Below, piece by piece: positions 4,639-5,210 of a DNA stretch of 5,210 nt (its first letter is position 1; the number at the start of each line of letters is the position of its first letter). This stretch comes from an uncultured Acidimicrobiaceae bacterium (lineage in GTDB: Bacteria; Actinomycetota; Acidimicrobiia; Spongiisociales; UBA5794): the NCBI GenBank assembly GCA_947258635.1, contig CAMYJM010000220.1, forward strand, positions 1-5,210, read 5' to 3'. A program made the translations under genes and the position numbers. The notes beneath the pieces were generated by a model. That model had not been told where the DNA came from and searched no databases. It was given only the letters and a program-made list of their open reading frames with translations.

Positions 4639-5210
4639 AGAAACGACCGCAGGCGAGCGGTGAACGCGTCCGGGACGTCGAGGTTCGACAGGTGGGCGGC
4701 GCCGTCGAAGATCGTGAGTTCGCTGCCTATGATCGTCTCATGGAGGCACGCGGCCTGCGCCGGCGGGGTCGCCACGTCGTGCGCGCCGCCGATGATGAGA
4801 GTTGCTACGTTGATCCCGGCGACGGCTCCCGCCAGATCTGATGCCGCCAGCGCCGCGCAACATCCGGTATAGCCTTGTGGCGACAGCGCGGCGAACACCC
4901 GGTGCGCCTCGTCGTGGCGCTCGGGATAGGCCGCGGGGAAGCCGGGAGCGAACCAGTTGCCGATGACGGCTTGGCGGACCGAATCCATGCCGCCCGAGGT
5001 GACGGCTGCTGTCCGTTCCTCCCACGCCTCGGGTGTACTGAGTTTGGCGGCGGTGTTGCAGGCGATGAGAGAGCGGAGCCGCTCCGGGCGGTGGCGCGCC
5101 AGCCACAAGCCGATGTGCCCGCCCATGGACAGCCCGCACAAGTGAAATCGGTCGACTCCGGCCGCGTCGGCGGCCGCCAGCAGATCGTTTGCCAGTAAGT
5201 CGACCGTGTA
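4626..5210 (-). CDS. pcaD: 3-oxoadipate enol-lactonase-like alpha/beta hydrolase, C-terminal part
   Basis: The last 194 codons are visible; the start lies beyond position 5210. PcaD proteins are usually ~260 aa, so about 65 residues are missing. The enzyme hydrolyses beta-ketoadipate enol-lactone to 3-oxoadipate (EC 3.1.1.24) in the protocatechuate/catechol branch of the beta-ketoadipate pathway, in the cytoplasm. The catalytic triad is complete: Ser in GLSMGG (codon 5127-5129), Asp in GGAHDVATPP (4776-4778) and His in DGAAHLSNLD (4692-4694). The AAHLSN motif with a nearby PDAF, SPQGYTGCCAALAASDL and the HRPERLRSLIACNTA stretch are typical of PcaD rather than of haloperoxidases or epoxide hydrolases. 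The gene is convergent with the stress protein, 11 bp apart. PcaC or other pca genes may lie to the right but are not seen. A related lactonase or esterase of the same family remains possible. Confidence 0.8.
   Translation of the reverse strand, partial: YTVDLLANDLLAAADAAGVDRFHLCGLSMGGHIGLWLARHRPERLRSLIACNTAAKLSTPEAWEERTAAVTSGGMDSVRQAVIGNWFAPGFPAAYPERHDEAHRVFAALSPQGYTGCCAALAASDLAGAVAGINVATLIIGGAHDVATPPAQAACLHETIIGSELTIFDGAAHLSNLDVPDAFTARLRSFLDGH

Noticed and set aside
1..5210. Mobile element, defence system or CRISPR array
   Set aside because: No transposase, integrase, terminal repeats, spaced direct repeats or defence-type domains were seen; all genes look like ordinary metabolic or housekeeping genes with even composition.

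Overview
The window comes from a compact, high-GC bacterial genome. GC-rich third codon positions, GTG and CTG initiation, GGAGG-type ribosome binding sites and short intergenic gaps fit an actinobacterium (for example an Acidimicrobiia-type lineage). A high-GC Chloroflexota or proteobacterial source is not excluded, because no marker gene is present.

Layout. (1) The left edge holds the first ~48 codons of a CitE/HpcH-type C-C lyase on the minus strand; the rest lies outside. Its only plausible start is a CTG. (2) A 189-bp spacer (146-334) leads to a plus-strand lipoprotein (335-1399) with a TPR-like helical segment and a formylglycine-generating-enzyme-like (FGE/SUMF1) domain. (3) After 107 bp containing a short hairpin and a TGTACC-N5-GGTACA palindrome come two overlapping plus-strand genes, a family III CoA-transferase of the Mct type (1507-2715) and a MaoC/hotdog hydratase of the Meh type (2708-3622). 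(4) A 161-bp spacer with a possible promoter precedes a tandem-domain universal stress protein (3784-4614). (5) Convergent to it, the minus-strand gene at the right edge (4626-5210) is the C-terminal ~194 residues of a 3-oxoadipate enol-lactonase-like (PcaD) hydrolase; its start lies beyond the window. The 11 bp between these two genes sit inside a hairpin that could end transcription from both sides.

How the genes fit together. Mct moves CoA within mesaconyl-CoA from C1 to C4, and Meh hydrates mesaconyl-C4-CoA to (S)-citramalyl-CoA. A CitE-type lyase could split that into acetyl-CoA and pyruvate. The window therefore carries, in two nearby transcription units, the candidate terminal steps of the second cycle of the 3-hydroxypropionate bi-cycle, or of a heterotrophic C5-dicarboxylate (mesaconate, methylaspartate or itaconate-type) route. 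The upstream enzymes Mch and Mcl are not visible, so carbon fixation cannot be concluded. PcaD belongs to protocatechuate/beta-ketoadipate breakdown, which also ends in acetyl-CoA. The FGE-like lipoprotein and the stress protein have no evident role in these pathways. I see no phage, transposon, CRISPR, tRNA or rRNA signal and no clearly new system.
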